A stretch of 55,671 nucleotides of DNA from a virus: positions 1-55,671 of the IMG/VR virus record IMGVR_UViG_3300046460_000136; one strand, 5' to 3'. Made by a program: the position numbers and the translations under genes. Of the stretch, positions 40,067 to 47,633 are shown piece after piece. Each line of letters opens with the position of its first letter. Position 1 is the stretch's first letter. Under the pieces are notes generated by a model. It made no database searches, was not told where the DNA came from, and saw nothing but the letters and a program-made list of their open reading frames with translations.

Positions 40067-40975
40067 ATGGTCGGCTGGAATGAGATGACTGGCGTAACCG
40101 GTCATATGAACATGAAATACGAAGGACTGGACGCCAACCGTCATTTGCTCGATGCCAGCCAGTACGCGAAGTCGGTGGATGGCGCATCTCGCCTCTATCG
40201 GCTAATCAGCCACTACTGCATTTATGGAGAGGTTCTGGCTTCACGACAACAGTCCGACATAAGGTGCTTCTCAGCTCCCCCCAAAGAAGGATCTTTTGAG
40301 CAAACACTGGTTATACTTACAGGCATCACACACCAGATGCCGGCTTTTGCGGATGTCTATAAGAAGGCATTCGACTGGTTGACCTCACAGGTGCTGGCCT
40401 ACGTCAAAAAAGCACTATCGGGAAACTCGGACGTGAAAGAGCTGATTGAGGTTATCAGGGAGCAAGCTAAGCAGTCTTCGGACCTCAATCACGTCATGGT
40501 AAACGGCTTGATCCAGGCCAACAGTGACGCCCACCTATACGCCGATAGGCTCGCTGAGAAATTGCTCGCGACGCTTCCAATATTGGTTGAGGCGGCAAGG
40601 ACTCCCATGCGAAATACCTTGGCCCCAATTGGGAAATCGTGCGATCAAATCACGCAGTTCGCTGACTCTGATCACCCAGTTGAGATTACCGAGCCAGAGG
40701 CTTTAGCAATACGATCAAATGGCGAAGTTTCCGTTGGCGCGCCTGGCGATTATGTTATTTCTCGGATTTACGCCCTCAGCGTGGACACCGGCGTGTGCCG
40801 CGTCCAGATTGAGGGTTATTCAGGCTCGGTGCACGGAAAGATCACTGACGTCGCCCTGTCCTTTCCGAACAACGCATACACCCAAGCCATGGGGAGTCAC
40901 GCTAGCCTCAACGTGCGAGCGCGGCCAGTCTTCAAGGATGGAGAGCTGCACAGGTTGTTCATTACAGAGACATGA
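40067..40975 (+). CDS. Protein of unknown function co-oriented with the repressor (302 aa)
   Basis: It begins MVGWNEMTGVTGHMNMKYEG with aagga upstream. The first half has a HLLDASQYAKSVDGASRLYR pattern and a beta-rich stretch to residue 90. A long helical part follows (KKALSGNSDVKELIEVIREQ), and the C-terminal 100 residues are beta-rich (CRVQIEGYSGSVHGKITDVA). No membrane segment or catalytic motif is evident. It follows the repressor by 62 bp in the same direction and ends in a strong terminator, so it should be expressed in the lysogen. A superinfection or defence role is plausible but unproven. Confidence 0.75.
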   Translation: MVGWNEMTGVTGHMNMKYEGLDANRHLLDASQYAKSVDGASRLYRLISHYCIYGEVLASRQQSDIRCFSAPPKEGSFEQTLVILTGITHQMPAFADVYKKAFDWLTSQVLAYVKKALSGNSDVKELIEVIREQAKQSSDLNHVMVNGLIQANSDAHLYADRLAEKLLATLPILVEAARTPMRNTLAPIGKSCDQITQFADSDHPVEITEPEALAIRSNGEVSVGAPGDYVISRIYALSVDTGVCRVQIEGYSGSVHGKITDVALSFPNNAYTQAMGSHASLNVRARPVFKDGELHRLFITET

Positions 40976-40992
40976 TTCTGTCTACTAAAAAA

Positions 40993-41016
40993 GCCCGGTC
41001 GAATGCCGGGCTTTTT
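40993..41016. terminator. Bidirectional terminator between convergent genes
   Basis: Stem gcccgg/ccgggc (40993-40998, 41006-41011) with A6 before and T5 after serves both the rightward lysogeny gene and the leftward DUF1654 gene. Confidence 0.82.
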
Positions 41017-41024
41017 CATGCTTA

Positions 41025-41336
41025 TTAGAAAGGCGCCAGCTCTTCTACTGGCTCGAAAACCTCTTTTGGCCGATCTTCCTCGGCGCTCGCCTCCCACTTC
41101 AGCGTCACCGATTCGTCGTCGTGGAACGTCATGTCGATGCCGTCCGTCTCGGAAAGCAGCCCCATCACCTCTTCCCACTCCCTCTCCCCGTCCGTGTCCA
41201 GGCGATGAATCGTTACCCAGCGCTGAGTCTGCGCAACCGGGTGATTGATCATCGACGAGACGCGTAGGCCAAGCCTTTCAATACCGCTCATTTGTCGCCG
41301 CTCGCTCTGCTTTTCTTGTTTTTTCGCCTTCGCCAT
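41025..41336 (-). CDS. DUF1654 family protein under LexA control (103 aa)
   Basis: Recognised by MSGIERLGLRVSSMINHPVA, QTQRWVTIHRLDTDGEREWE and GIDMTFHDDESVTLKWEA, the DUF1654 pattern found mainly in Pseudomonas and its phages. The first 18 residues are Lys/Gln-rich. ATG is preceded by ggagg; a TTG four codons earlier is part of that site. A LexA box lies 15 bp upstream of the start. Function unknown; SOS control is common for this family as I recall it. Confidence 0.85.
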   Translation of the reverse strand: MAKAKKQEKQSERRQMSGIERLGLRVSSMINHPVAQTQRWVTIHRLDTDGEREWEEVMGLLSETDGIDMTFHDDESVTLKWEASAEEDRPKEVFEPVEELAPF

Positions 41337-41351
41337 TTCCGCCTCCAATTA

Positions 41352-41367
41352 CTGTACATGCATCCAG
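41352..41367 (-). promoter_or_regulatory. LexA box upstream of the DUF1654 gene
   Basis: CTG-N10-CAG with TAC before (41350-41352) and GTG after, close to the consensus TACTGT...ACAGTA (one arm imperfect, CCAG). It covers the expected promoter of the leftward DUF1654 gene, so the gene should be switched on by DNA damage. Confidence 0.75.
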
Positions 41368-41435
41368 TGATGAAGATCATAGCCTGACCAAATCCGAAAC
41401 GTAAACAGCGAAACGAGGTTCATCTTTTTTGAATT

Positions 41436-41480
41436 TATGTACTTTTGGTACTTGACCAATATGAACCACTGGTACATATT
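41436..41480 (+). promoter_or_regulatory. Possible rightward promoter with GTAC operator words
   Basis: TTGACC (41452-41457) and CATATT (41475-41480) are spaced 17 bp. Around them stand atgtacttttggtac and ggtacatattt. The word gtacatatt also occurs in the Cro/repressor control region (39090-39098), so the same regulators may bind here. This is a weak promoter match and remains a suggestion. Confidence 0.35.
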
Positions 41481-41733
41481 TGCTTCAGCGCCCCAGAACA
41501 ACGAGGCGCCAGGGCCTAAACAGACCCGACACACGACTGGTGAAGCCGCCAGATAGCCCGGGATCAGCGAAGTGATCTCTCAGCCCTCTCCCCGAGGACC
41601 GACTGAAACCAAGTTCTTTGACATAGAGATTCAAGCCAGTGACTGGCGCCAGTAGCGGGTCATTGGAGGGAGTATCAGAAGATTTCACATCGGCGCCTGT
41701 ATCGGGCGCCTTTGGAAGCCAACTGGACGTAAG
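41481..41733. other. Stretch without a convincing gene upstream of 41734
   Basis: Contains short hairpins (gatca/tgatc at 41572-41587, and a ggcgcc pair near 41694-41712) and an open frame on the minus strand (41485-41688) whose product looks unprotein-like. I see no ribosome site or clear promoter that makes it a gene. It may be part of the control region of the rightward early operon. Confidence 0.4.
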
Positions 41734-42162
41734 TTATCGGCGCTTACCTGATCCCGGAGCGCCCCCACTTACGATATGAATCCAGCCTGTGGGTGGTAAT
41801 CGATCGGGTCCAGAAGGGAGGTAGGTCTCATCCAAATCCTTCGCGCAGGCCTTGCACATGCTCGGTGGATTGACCCAGTGGGAATGTATGACGAATTTAG
41901 AATTACATCGCCAGCAGAGCTTTTTGACCCACTCGCCAGTGGCCTTGATTGACTTCGGAGCCGGGGTGACTTTTTTGGATTTTTTCGCCTCCTTCATCGC
42001 AGCTTTCGCAGCCTTGCGATTGAGCTTCTTCTTGGTGTTATCGCGAGCAATCTCGCGAAGCTCAAAGATCTTGTTAAGCAACGCAAACTCATTCCTCAAC
42101 TCTATCGTCAAAGCGTCTTCGTCGGATTGTGGCTTCGGATGCTTCGACTCTTTCAATTCCAT
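41734..42162 (-). CDS. Basic zinc-ribbon protein (142 aa)
   Basis: After an acidic N-terminal helix comes a very Lys/Ala-rich part (KKKLNRKAAKAAMKEAKKSK) and a four-Cys zinc ribbon: LCWRCNSKFVIHSHW and PSMCKACAKDL. The C-terminus is Pro/Gly-rich. ATG preceded by gaggcg. Binding of nucleic acid is likely from composition. It lies in the control area, read away from the hairpin-rich block; no family name recognised. Confidence 0.65.
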   Translation of the reverse strand: MELKESKHPKPQSDEDALTIELRNEFALLNKIFELREIARDNTKKKLNRKAAKAAMKEAKKSKKVTPAPKSIKATGEWVKKLCWRCNSKFVIHSHWVNPPSMCKACAKDLDETYLPSGPDRLPPTGWIHIVSGGAPGSGKRR

Positions 42163-42187
42163 GGCGCTCGCCTCTGAGTTCACCTAC

Positions 42188-42772
42188 TGCCGAGATTAGC
42201 AGCGGCACAACGCCAGTACCACCTAGATAACCAGCGCCACGTCAGCCTGACGATAACTGCCCTATACCGGTGATGGTTGAGGAAGTGGGTGGTCACTTCG
42301 AATCCGGTTAACCCACCCGATGCCCTGGTACTCCCCAGCACCAGGCCGCATCGGCCTGACACTTTGCACGGAGCCTGCCGCAACTCAGCAGCGTAGCCGT
42401 GATAACGGAGTGTCAGACCGATGCGGACGACCAGACAGCACCGCGCAACGCGGCCCCTGCATTAAATCGTCCTGTTCGACTGGGCTTCGGCCCCACAGAG
42501 CGCAGGAGCCGGACAGCGTAACCGGCACCAAACTCAATAGGTGGCCACTGCCTGCCCAGTGAGCGAGCAATAGGAGTCACGGCCATGAAGTAGACGAATG
42601 ATCCACCTGCGTGGCGCAGCAAGCCTGAAGGCTGCGCCCAACACCTGACAGGCAGCGGACAGTGGGGCCGAGGATGTGACCGCGCATCAACCGGGGACCG
42701 GTAGGCCCAACCTAAAGTCGACGGACATTGCTGATGCTGCACACCCAGGCCGTCGCCAGTAGCGGGCCTGGG
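42188..42772 (+). ncRNA. Hairpin-dense non-coding block, candidate large structured RNA
   Basis: No gene is visible in about 0.7 kb, but stems follow each other: a 13-bp stem with a 2-nt bulge (42317-42329 with 42340-42354); nested stems 42357-42363/42409-42415 with 42367-42371/42397-42401 and 42375-42378/42388-42391; 42425-42430/42467-42472 around ccgcg/cgcgg; a C(UUCG)G tetraloop hairpin at 42482-42493; perfect 8-bp stems 42613-42620/42631-42638 and 42744-42751/42765-42772; others at 42285-42316, 42508-42526, 42546-42561 and 42690-42702. The UUCG loop favours the plus strand. It may be the leader of the early operon or a stand-alone RNA. Confidence 0.42.
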
Positions 42773-42888
42773 CAACCCCTCCCCCGACACCACCCGCATG
42801 CACTCCCCTCCGCGCCCAACGGCAACCAGCGGAAAGGATGAGTGCAGCTGAGTTTTGTTGGATCAACACCGCCAATCTGGAGGCGACC

Positions 42889-43326
42889 ATGAACGCAGCA
42901 CTGAAGATTTGTCAGTTCAACTACGACGCGCAGCTGCCTCCGGCGGTGAGCGAGCAGGACGAACAGCGCGAGTGGCTGGAAAGCGCCGCCGAGCAGCTGG
43001 TGTGCGGCTCGGATGTGACGTGGAAGCGCCGGTTCGGACTGGTGCAGAAGGTGACCGCGGCGGAGTACGCCACTCACCTGCAACTGCATCTGAACGAGCG
43101 GCAGATTGACGGGCTGGATGATCGCGATTCATTCGCCCGACTCGTCATCAGCTCTGCCGTCGGCAGTGGCAGCGACTGCCGCACCCACGCCAAATACCTG
43201 CTTGGCAGTGACCGATTGATCGAGCGGTTGGAGGAAATCGCTGCTGATCTTCTCCGACCACACGCAGCAGATGCTGCAGCCGCCCAGCGTGAAGAGGTTG
43301 AGGACGATGTTGGTGGGGATTTGTGA
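42889..43326 (+). CDS. First protein of the rightward early operon (145 aa)
   Basis: ATG preceded by ggaggcg. Soluble, with the start MNAALKICQFNYDAQLPPAV, a WLESAAEQLVCGSDVTWKRR middle and an acidic end (EEVEDDVGGDL). It stands at the head of the recombination operon after the hairpin-rich block and overlaps the next, broken gene (GTGA). I do not recognise the family. Confidence 0.68.
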   Translation: MNAALKICQFNYDAQLPPAVSEQDEQREWLESAAEQLVCGSDVTWKRRFGLVQKVTAAEYATHLQLHLNERQIDGLDDRDSFARLVISSAVGSGSDCRTHAKYLLGSDRLIERLEEIAADLLRPHAADAAAAQREEVEDDVGGDL

Positions 43327-43512
43327 GCCCACACATCGCAATTGATCAGGCGCTTGAAGCCCTAGCACCCCGGCACCCGAGACATCGACGACAGCCTCGC
43401 CGATGGGCTGCTCGTGAGGTTCTTCACCGCCGGCGAGATCACCGCAGAAGAATTCCACCACTACAGCGCTCGTCTGCTGAAGATCAGCCGGAAGCGCAAG
43501 GAGTTGTCATGA
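43323..43512 (+). pseudogene. Small early gene broken by a one-base frameshift
   Basis: The GTG start overlaps the previous stop (GTGA) and has gtgggg upstream, giving VSPHIAIDQALEALA. The frame then decays, while the next frame continues as RDIDDSLADGLLVRFFTAGE, ITAEEFHHYSARLLKISRKR and ends with a TGA overlapping the next ATG. Removing one C from the cccc run near 43369 would join both parts into one 62-residue protein. So it is either a natural frameshift, a sequencing error, or (less likely) recoding. Confidence 0.65.
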
Positions 43513-43703
43513 GTACAGCACCGGTAAAAACGCTGATCGACGAGCAGCTCGAAGATATCGAGCGGCGCATCGCCATTCTGGGTTTCGGCCTGCCCTTCAA
43601 CGAGGTGATCGGCCGCAAGCGTGAAGAGCTGGTCGCTAACCTCCCGCAGCGCCTGGCTGCGACCATGAAAGGCGGTCGGATCGCGGTGAGGGTTCGGCCA
43701 TGA
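43509..43703 (+). CDS. Small early protein (64 aa)
   Basis: ATG preceded by aaggag and coupled to the broken gene by ATGA. The product MSTAPVKTLIDEQLEDIERR, IAILGFGLPFNEVIGRKREE is helical and soluble, ending in a basic tail. It overlaps the next gene by 4 bp. Function unknown. Confidence 0.65.
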   Translation: MSTAPVKTLIDEQLEDIERRIAILGFGLPFNEVIGRKREELVANLPQRLAATMKGGRIAVRVRP

Positions 43704-44008
43704 GCGACATGCTGAACATGGAGCTGATCAACTCATTGCCTCAACCGCTTTGGGTTAAGGAATCTGGCCACTGGTGGCCAGTACAGGATATCGATGTTCA
43801 GTCGGGCCTCCTCCGGATCGATGTGTGCGGAATGCTCCAGTCCCTGCATATCGGTGGAGCTATGCAGTTGCGCGATGATTCAGGCGCCGTGCACGACTCC
43901 GATGACCTCTATTTGGAAGAGGTTGAGTGCGGGTGCGGACGAAAGCATGGGATTCCAAACTTTGATGACGGCCGGTTCTACTGCGGCAGTCAGTGGTGCA
44001 TGCCATAA
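43700..44008 (+). CDS. Small Cys-rich early protein (102 aa)
   Basis: Beta-rich N-terminal part (LPQPLWVKESGHWWPVQDID), then an acidic region and a C-terminal cysteine cluster ECGCGRKHG and YCGSQWC that could bind zinc. ATG preceded by gaggg, ATGA overlap with the preceding gene. No named domain. Confidence 0.62.
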   Translation: MSDMLNMELINSLPQPLWVKESGHWWPVQDIDVQSGLLRIDVCGMLQSLHIGGAMQLRDDSGAVHDSDDLYLEEVECGCGRKHGIPNFDDGRFYCGSQWCMP

Positions 44009-44121
44009 CCTCCTACCAGCGCGCCAAGCGCATCCACACCTGGCGCGGCTCAGCCATCGCCCTCCTGTTCTTCACTGCCTGGATGCTGGCAAGCGCCTAC
44101 TCCGGCCAGCTCACTCAATAA
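43996..44121 (+). CDS. Tiny single-span membrane protein (41 aa)
   Basis: GTG-initiated frame overlapping the end of the previous gene. The sequence begins VHAITSYQRAKRIHTWRGSA and then has one hydrophobic helix (IALLFFTAWMLASAY). The ribosome site is weak, but the frame is protein-like and ends just before the coiled-coil gene. Moderate confidence. Confidence 0.5.
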   Translation: MHAITSYQRAKRIHTWRGSAIALLFFTAWMLASAYSGQLTQ

Positions 44122-44165
44122 CCAGCCACCTTCAAACGCTGCGAGCATCGCGGCAAGGATTCCCC

Positions 44166-45320
44166 ATGTCCGCAAATACCGAACTGGCCGTAGTGCCGCC
44201 AAAAGAAACCGCCCTGGCCGTTTACTCCGCCGAAAAAGGCCTGGAGCCTTGGCTGCAGGTGATCCGCAACAAGATTGACGGCTTCACGCCGGACATCAGT
44301 ACCCGGAAAGGTCGCGAAGCAATTGCCTCAATGGCCTACGCAGTCGCCCGCTCCAAAACGGCGCTGGACGACGTCGGCAAGAAGCTGGTAGCCGACCTCA
44401 AGGAAGTCCCGAAGAAGATCGACGCCGAGCGCAAGCGCGTCCGGGACACGCTGGACACATGGCAGGAAGAGGTTCGCCGCCCGCTGAATGAATGGCAGGC
44501 CGCCGAGGACGCCCGGGTCGACAAGCACAACGACGCAATCGAGCGCATCCGGTTGCTGGCCGTGGATCTGGACGGCATCACCGCCGAAGACCTGGCCGAC
44601 CGAGTCGCACAGCTTCAAGCAATTGCCATGGGTGATGACTGGGAAGAGTTCGAGCCGGAAGCAGCACGCGCCAAAGATAAAGCGCTCGGCGTGCTTCGTG
44701 CTGCCCTCGCCGCCCGCCAGAAGTACGAAGCAGAGCAAGCGGAGCTGGCCAGGCTGCGCGCTGAAGCAGAGGCGCGGGCCAAGGCTGACCATGAAGCCGC
44801 AATCGCCCGGGAAGCGGCAGAGAAAGCCCAGCGCGAAGCCGAAGAAAAAGCCCAGGCTGAGCGTGATGCAGCCGCCAAACGTGAACAGGCGCTGATTGAT
44901 CAGGCTGCACAGGCTCAGCGCGACGCCGAGCGCAAAGTCCGCGAGGCCGAGGCTGCCGCTGCTAACCAAGCCCTGCAGCTGAAACTGGCCGCTGAACAGT
45001 CCGAGCGCCAGAAGCTGCAAGCCGAGGCGGATCGTGTCGAGTCCATTCGCCGCGCCGAGCAGGACCGCATTGCCGCCGAGCAGCGTCAAGCCGCAGCGGT
45101 TGAGCAAGCTCGACTGGACGAGATCGCCCGCCAGAACGCCGCGGCCGACGAAATCCTACGCCAAGAAAAGCTGCGCGAGGCAGATCGGGCCCACAAAGGC
45201 GCCATCTACAAGGCAGCGAAAGAGGCATTCATCGCCAACGGCATGAACGAAGAATGCGCCCGCCTGGCTGTCAAGCTGATCGCCAGCGGCTTCATCCCCG
45301 CCATTTCCATCAAGTATTGA
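44166..45320 (+). CDS. Long coiled-coil protein upstream of ERF (384 aa)
   Basis: Residues 1-130 form a helical domain with LEPWLQVIRNKIDGFTPDIS and TRKGREAIASMAYAVARSKT. Residues about 175-330 are an uninterrupted Glu/Ala/Lys/Arg coiled coil, and the last 50 residues (KAAKEAFIANGMNEECARLA) are compact. Proteins of this build stand directly before ERF or RecT genes in many temperate phages, so a role in recombination is suggested by context. ATG preceded by aagga. Confidence 0.75.
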   Translation: MSANTELAVVPPKETALAVYSAEKGLEPWLQVIRNKIDGFTPDISTRKGREAIASMAYAVARSKTALDDVGKKLVADLKEVPKKIDAERKRVRDTLDTWQEEVRRPLNEWQAAEDARVDKHNDAIERIRLLAVDLDGITAEDLADRVAQLQAIAMGDDWEEFEPEAARAKDKALGVLRAALAARQKYEAEQAELARLRAEAEARAKADHEAAIAREAAEKAQREAEEKAQAERDAAAKREQALIDQAAQAQRDAERKVREAEAAAANQALQLKLAAEQSERQKLQAEADRVESIRRAEQDRIAAEQRQAAAVEQARLDEIARQNAAADEILRQEKLREADRAHKGAIYKAAKEAFIANGMNEECARLAVKLIASGFIPAISIKY

Positions 45321-45327
45321 GGTCGTC

Positions 45328-46110
45328 ATGAGTAATCTCGCAGTGAAAGACCAGGTCGAGCGCGTGCCGGCCATTCAAACCGAATCGGCGACCATCATGT
45401 CGATCATCCAGCAGGTGGCCATGAGCCCAGACGCTGACATCGACAAGATGGAACGCTTGATGGCGATGCATGAGCGGTTCCAGGCGCAGCAGGCCAAGCA
45501 GCAGTACGACGATGCGCTGGCCCAGATGCAGGAAGAAATGCCGGTAATCGGCGAGCGCGGCGGTATCAAGGACAAAAGCGGCCGGATCCAGAGCACCTAC
45601 GCGCTCTGGGAAGACATCAACGAAATGATCAAGCCGGTGATGGCGAAGTATGGCTTCGCCCTCACCTTCCGCACCCCGCGCAACGAGCGAGGCATCGAGG
45701 TTGAAGGCGTGCTGAGCCATCGCGCCGGGCACCGGGAAATCACCTCGATCGTCCTGCCTGTCGATGCATCGGGCAGCAAAAACGGCGTGCAGGCCGTGGC
45801 CTCCAGCGTCAGCTACGGCAAGCGGTACACCGCGGGCCTGCTGCTGAACATCACCACCACCGGCGAAGACGACGACGGCAACGGCCCGGCCGCCAAGATC
45901 ACCCCGCGTGTCACCTCGGCCCAGGCCGCGCAGCTCGCCATCCTGCTGGAGAAATGCAGCGACAAGGCGAAAGAGGTTTTCAAGAAGATGCACGGCACGC
46001 CGGCATCAGTTGAGAAGTCACTGTTCGACCAGGTGCTGGCCATGCTCACCAAGTCAGCCACCCAAAACAGCAAAACCACCGAAGGGAAAGACGATGAAAA
46101 TCATCAGTAA
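45328..46110 (+). CDS. erf: ERF-family single-strand annealing protein (260 aa)
   Basis: Homologue of P22 Erf. Conserved parts are AQMQEEMPVIGERGGIKDKS, STYALWEDINEMIKPVMAKY and FALTFRTPRNERG, then HREITSIVLPVDASGSKNGV and SSVSYGKRYTAGLLLNI. The C-terminal tail is Lys/Ser-rich. It anneals complementary strands during phage recombination and circularisation. It overlaps the exonuclease gene by 17 bp, making a Red-like pair. ATG preceded by gaggt. Confidence 0.93.
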   Translation: MSNLAVKDQVERVPAIQTESATIMSIIQQVAMSPDADIDKMERLMAMHERFQAQQAKQQYDDALAQMQEEMPVIGERGGIKDKSGRIQSTYALWEDINEMIKPVMAKYGFALTFRTPRNERGIEVEGVLSHRAGHREITSIVLPVDASGSKNGVQAVASSVSYGKRYTAGLLLNITTTGEDDDGNGPAAKITPRVTSAQAAQLAILLEKCSDKAKEVFKKMHGTPASVEKSLFDQVLAMLTKSATQNSKTTEGKDDENHQ

Positions 46111-46711
46111 CGTTGAGCAAGGGACTCAAGAGTGGCTGGATCTACGCCTGGGCATCGTGACCTGCTCCGAGCTGGACACCCTGCTGGTCAACGGCAAGGG
46201 TGAGGCAGGTTTCGGCGCCGGCGCCTTCACCTACATGAACACGCTGATCGGCGAGCGCATCACCGGTGAAGCTGCCGATCCGTTCCAGGGTAACCGCCAC
46301 ACCGAGCGCGGCCATGAATACGAAGGCATCGCCCGCGGCCTGTACCAGTCGCAACTGGACGTCACCACCGAGCAGGTCGGCATCATCCTGAATCACGGTA
46401 TCGGCTACTCGCCAGACTCGCTGATCGGCGAAGACGGCCTGTGCGAGATCAAGACCAAGCTGCCGAAATTTCAGGTGGAAGTGATCCTGTCCGGCGAGAT
46501 CCCCAAGGAGCATGTCGCGCAGTGCCAGGGCGGCTTGTGGGTGTCGGATCGCGAGTGGATCGACTTCGTCAGCTACTGGCCGGGCATGAAGCTGTTCGTG
46601 AAGCGTGCCTACCGTGACGAAGTGATAATTCGCAAGATGAGCGAACGCGTCAAAACCTTCTACGAAATCCTCGACGAGCGCATGAACCGCGTGCTCGGCA
46701 TCGCCGCTTAA
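46094..46711 (+). CDS. Lambda-type exonuclease, YqaJ family (205 aa)
   Basis: 5'-3' exonuclease of the YqaJ/lambda Exo fold. The N-terminal EQGTQEWLDLRLGIVTCSEL, the ERGHEYEGIARGLY motif, the active-site pair YSPDSLIGEDGLCEIKTKLP (D, E-x-K) and a later HVAQCQGGLWVSDREWIDF are all present and in order. It makes single strands for ERF. ATG preceded by gaaggg. Confidence 0.94.
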   Translation: MKIISNVEQGTQEWLDLRLGIVTCSELDTLLVNGKGEAGFGAGAFTYMNTLIGERITGEAADPFQGNRHTERGHEYEGIARGLYQSQLDVTTEQVGIILNHGIGYSPDSLIGEDGLCEIKTKLPKFQVEVILSGEIPKEHVAQCQGGLWVSDREWIDFVSYWPGMKLFVKRAYRDEVIIRKMSERVKTFYEILDERMNRVLGIAA

Positions 46712-46720
46712 GGAAACCCA

Positions 46721-47194
46721 ATGCCAACACTTACCGACGTCGGCCGCATTGGCCGTGATGCTGAACTGCGCTACACCCCGGGCGGTGACGCTGTGGTCAA
46801 TCTGGCCCTCGCCTGCGACTACGGTCGCAAGGGTCAGGATGGCAAGCGCCCGACTCAGTGGGTCGATGCCACCCTCTGGGGCAAGCAGGCCGAAGCCATG
46901 GCGCCCTATCTGCTCAAAGGCCAGCAGATCTACTTCACCATGGACGACGCCCACATCGAAACGTACGCCAAGACCGGCGGCGGTGAGGGCTTCAAGCTGA
47001 CGGGCAAGATCATCCTGATCAAGTTCGTCGGCTCTCCGCCTCAGGCGGCCAATCAACCGCAGCAGCAGTCCAGGCCGCAGCAACCCCGGCAGCAGGCGGC
47101 GGCACGGCCAGCGCAAAACCAGCAGGCCGCCCCGCCCGACAGCTTCGACGACGACATCCCCTTCGCGCCCCTCCACCATTTGAACGGTGCCTGA
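46721..47194 (+). CDS. ssb: Single-stranded DNA-binding protein (157 aa)
   Basis: OB-fold SSB: LTDVGRIGRDAELRYTPGGD, VVNLALACDYGRKG, TQWVDATLWGKQAEAMAPYL, KGQQIYFTMDDAHIETY, followed by a Gln/Pro/Ala-rich linker. The acidic tip motif DDDIPF is present but is followed by ten further residues (APLHHLNGA), unlike cellular SSB where it is terminal. It completes the recombination cassette. Confidence 0.9.
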   Translation: MPTLTDVGRIGRDAELRYTPGGDAVVNLALACDYGRKGQDGKRPTQWVDATLWGKQAEAMAPYLLKGQQIYFTMDDAHIETYAKTGGGEGFKLTGKIILIKFVGSPPQAANQPQQQSRPQQPRQQAAARPAQNQQAAPPDSFDDDIPFAPLHHLNGA

Positions 47195-47195
47195 C

Positions 47196-47552
47196 ATGGG
47201 CCAAGCAATTGAAGAAGCCGCAAAGCGGCAATGTGGACTGGAGGCGGCGAAAGCTGCCTTCTTTGCATCCGGGGGTCAGGCGCAACTGATCCCAACAGGC
47301 CTCGGCAAGGACAGTCCTGGTGTCGATCAGATCCCGAAGCCGGCCTACGGCTATCGGAACATCGAGGCGCCAAAGAGCAAGCGCGGAAGACTCATCAGCG
47401 CCGACGAAAAAGCCGTCCTGGCTGCTCAATTGCTGGAGTGCAAAGCGGCCGGCATGACGCGATATAAGGCCAGCAAGCACCTCGGCATCAGCGAAACGCT
47501 GTGCCGCCGGCTGATCGCCGATTACTCACTCGACTTCCCGGCATCAGCCTGA
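47196..47552 (+). CDS. Helix-turn-helix early protein (118 aa)
   Basis: The C-terminal half contains ADEKAVLAAQLLECKAAGMT followed by RYKASKHLGISETLCRRLIA, a helix-turn-helix that recalls transposase/repressor-type DNA binding. The N-terminal half starts MGQAIEEAAKRQCGLEAAKA. ATG preceded by ggtg. Probably a regulator or accessory recombination protein. Confidence 0.65.
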   Translation: MGQAIEEAAKRQCGLEAAKAAFFASGGQAQLIPTGLGKDSPGVDQIPKPAYGYRNIEAPKSKRGRLISADEKAVLAAQLLECKAAGMTRYKASKHLGISETLCRRLIADYSLDFPASA

Positions 47553-47633
47553 TGCGCAGGATGGCGCGCGTGCAACAACGCAAACGACAAGCCTGGCTGG
47601 CACTGCCGGCCAGCGGCATCGAAGAGGTATCAC

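Noticed and set aside
41485-41688. 67-codon minus-strand frame
   Set aside because: Arg/Gly/Ser-rich product without a ribosome site, in a region of small hairpins; probably regulatory DNA.
42290-42310. T-loop-like word ttcgaatcc suggesting a tRNA
   Set aside because: The bases around it do not form a T arm or acceptor stem, so no tRNA can be folded there.
46142-47197. 351-codon minus-strand frame opposite exonuclease and SSB
   Set aside because: Antisense shadow of two recognisable genes.
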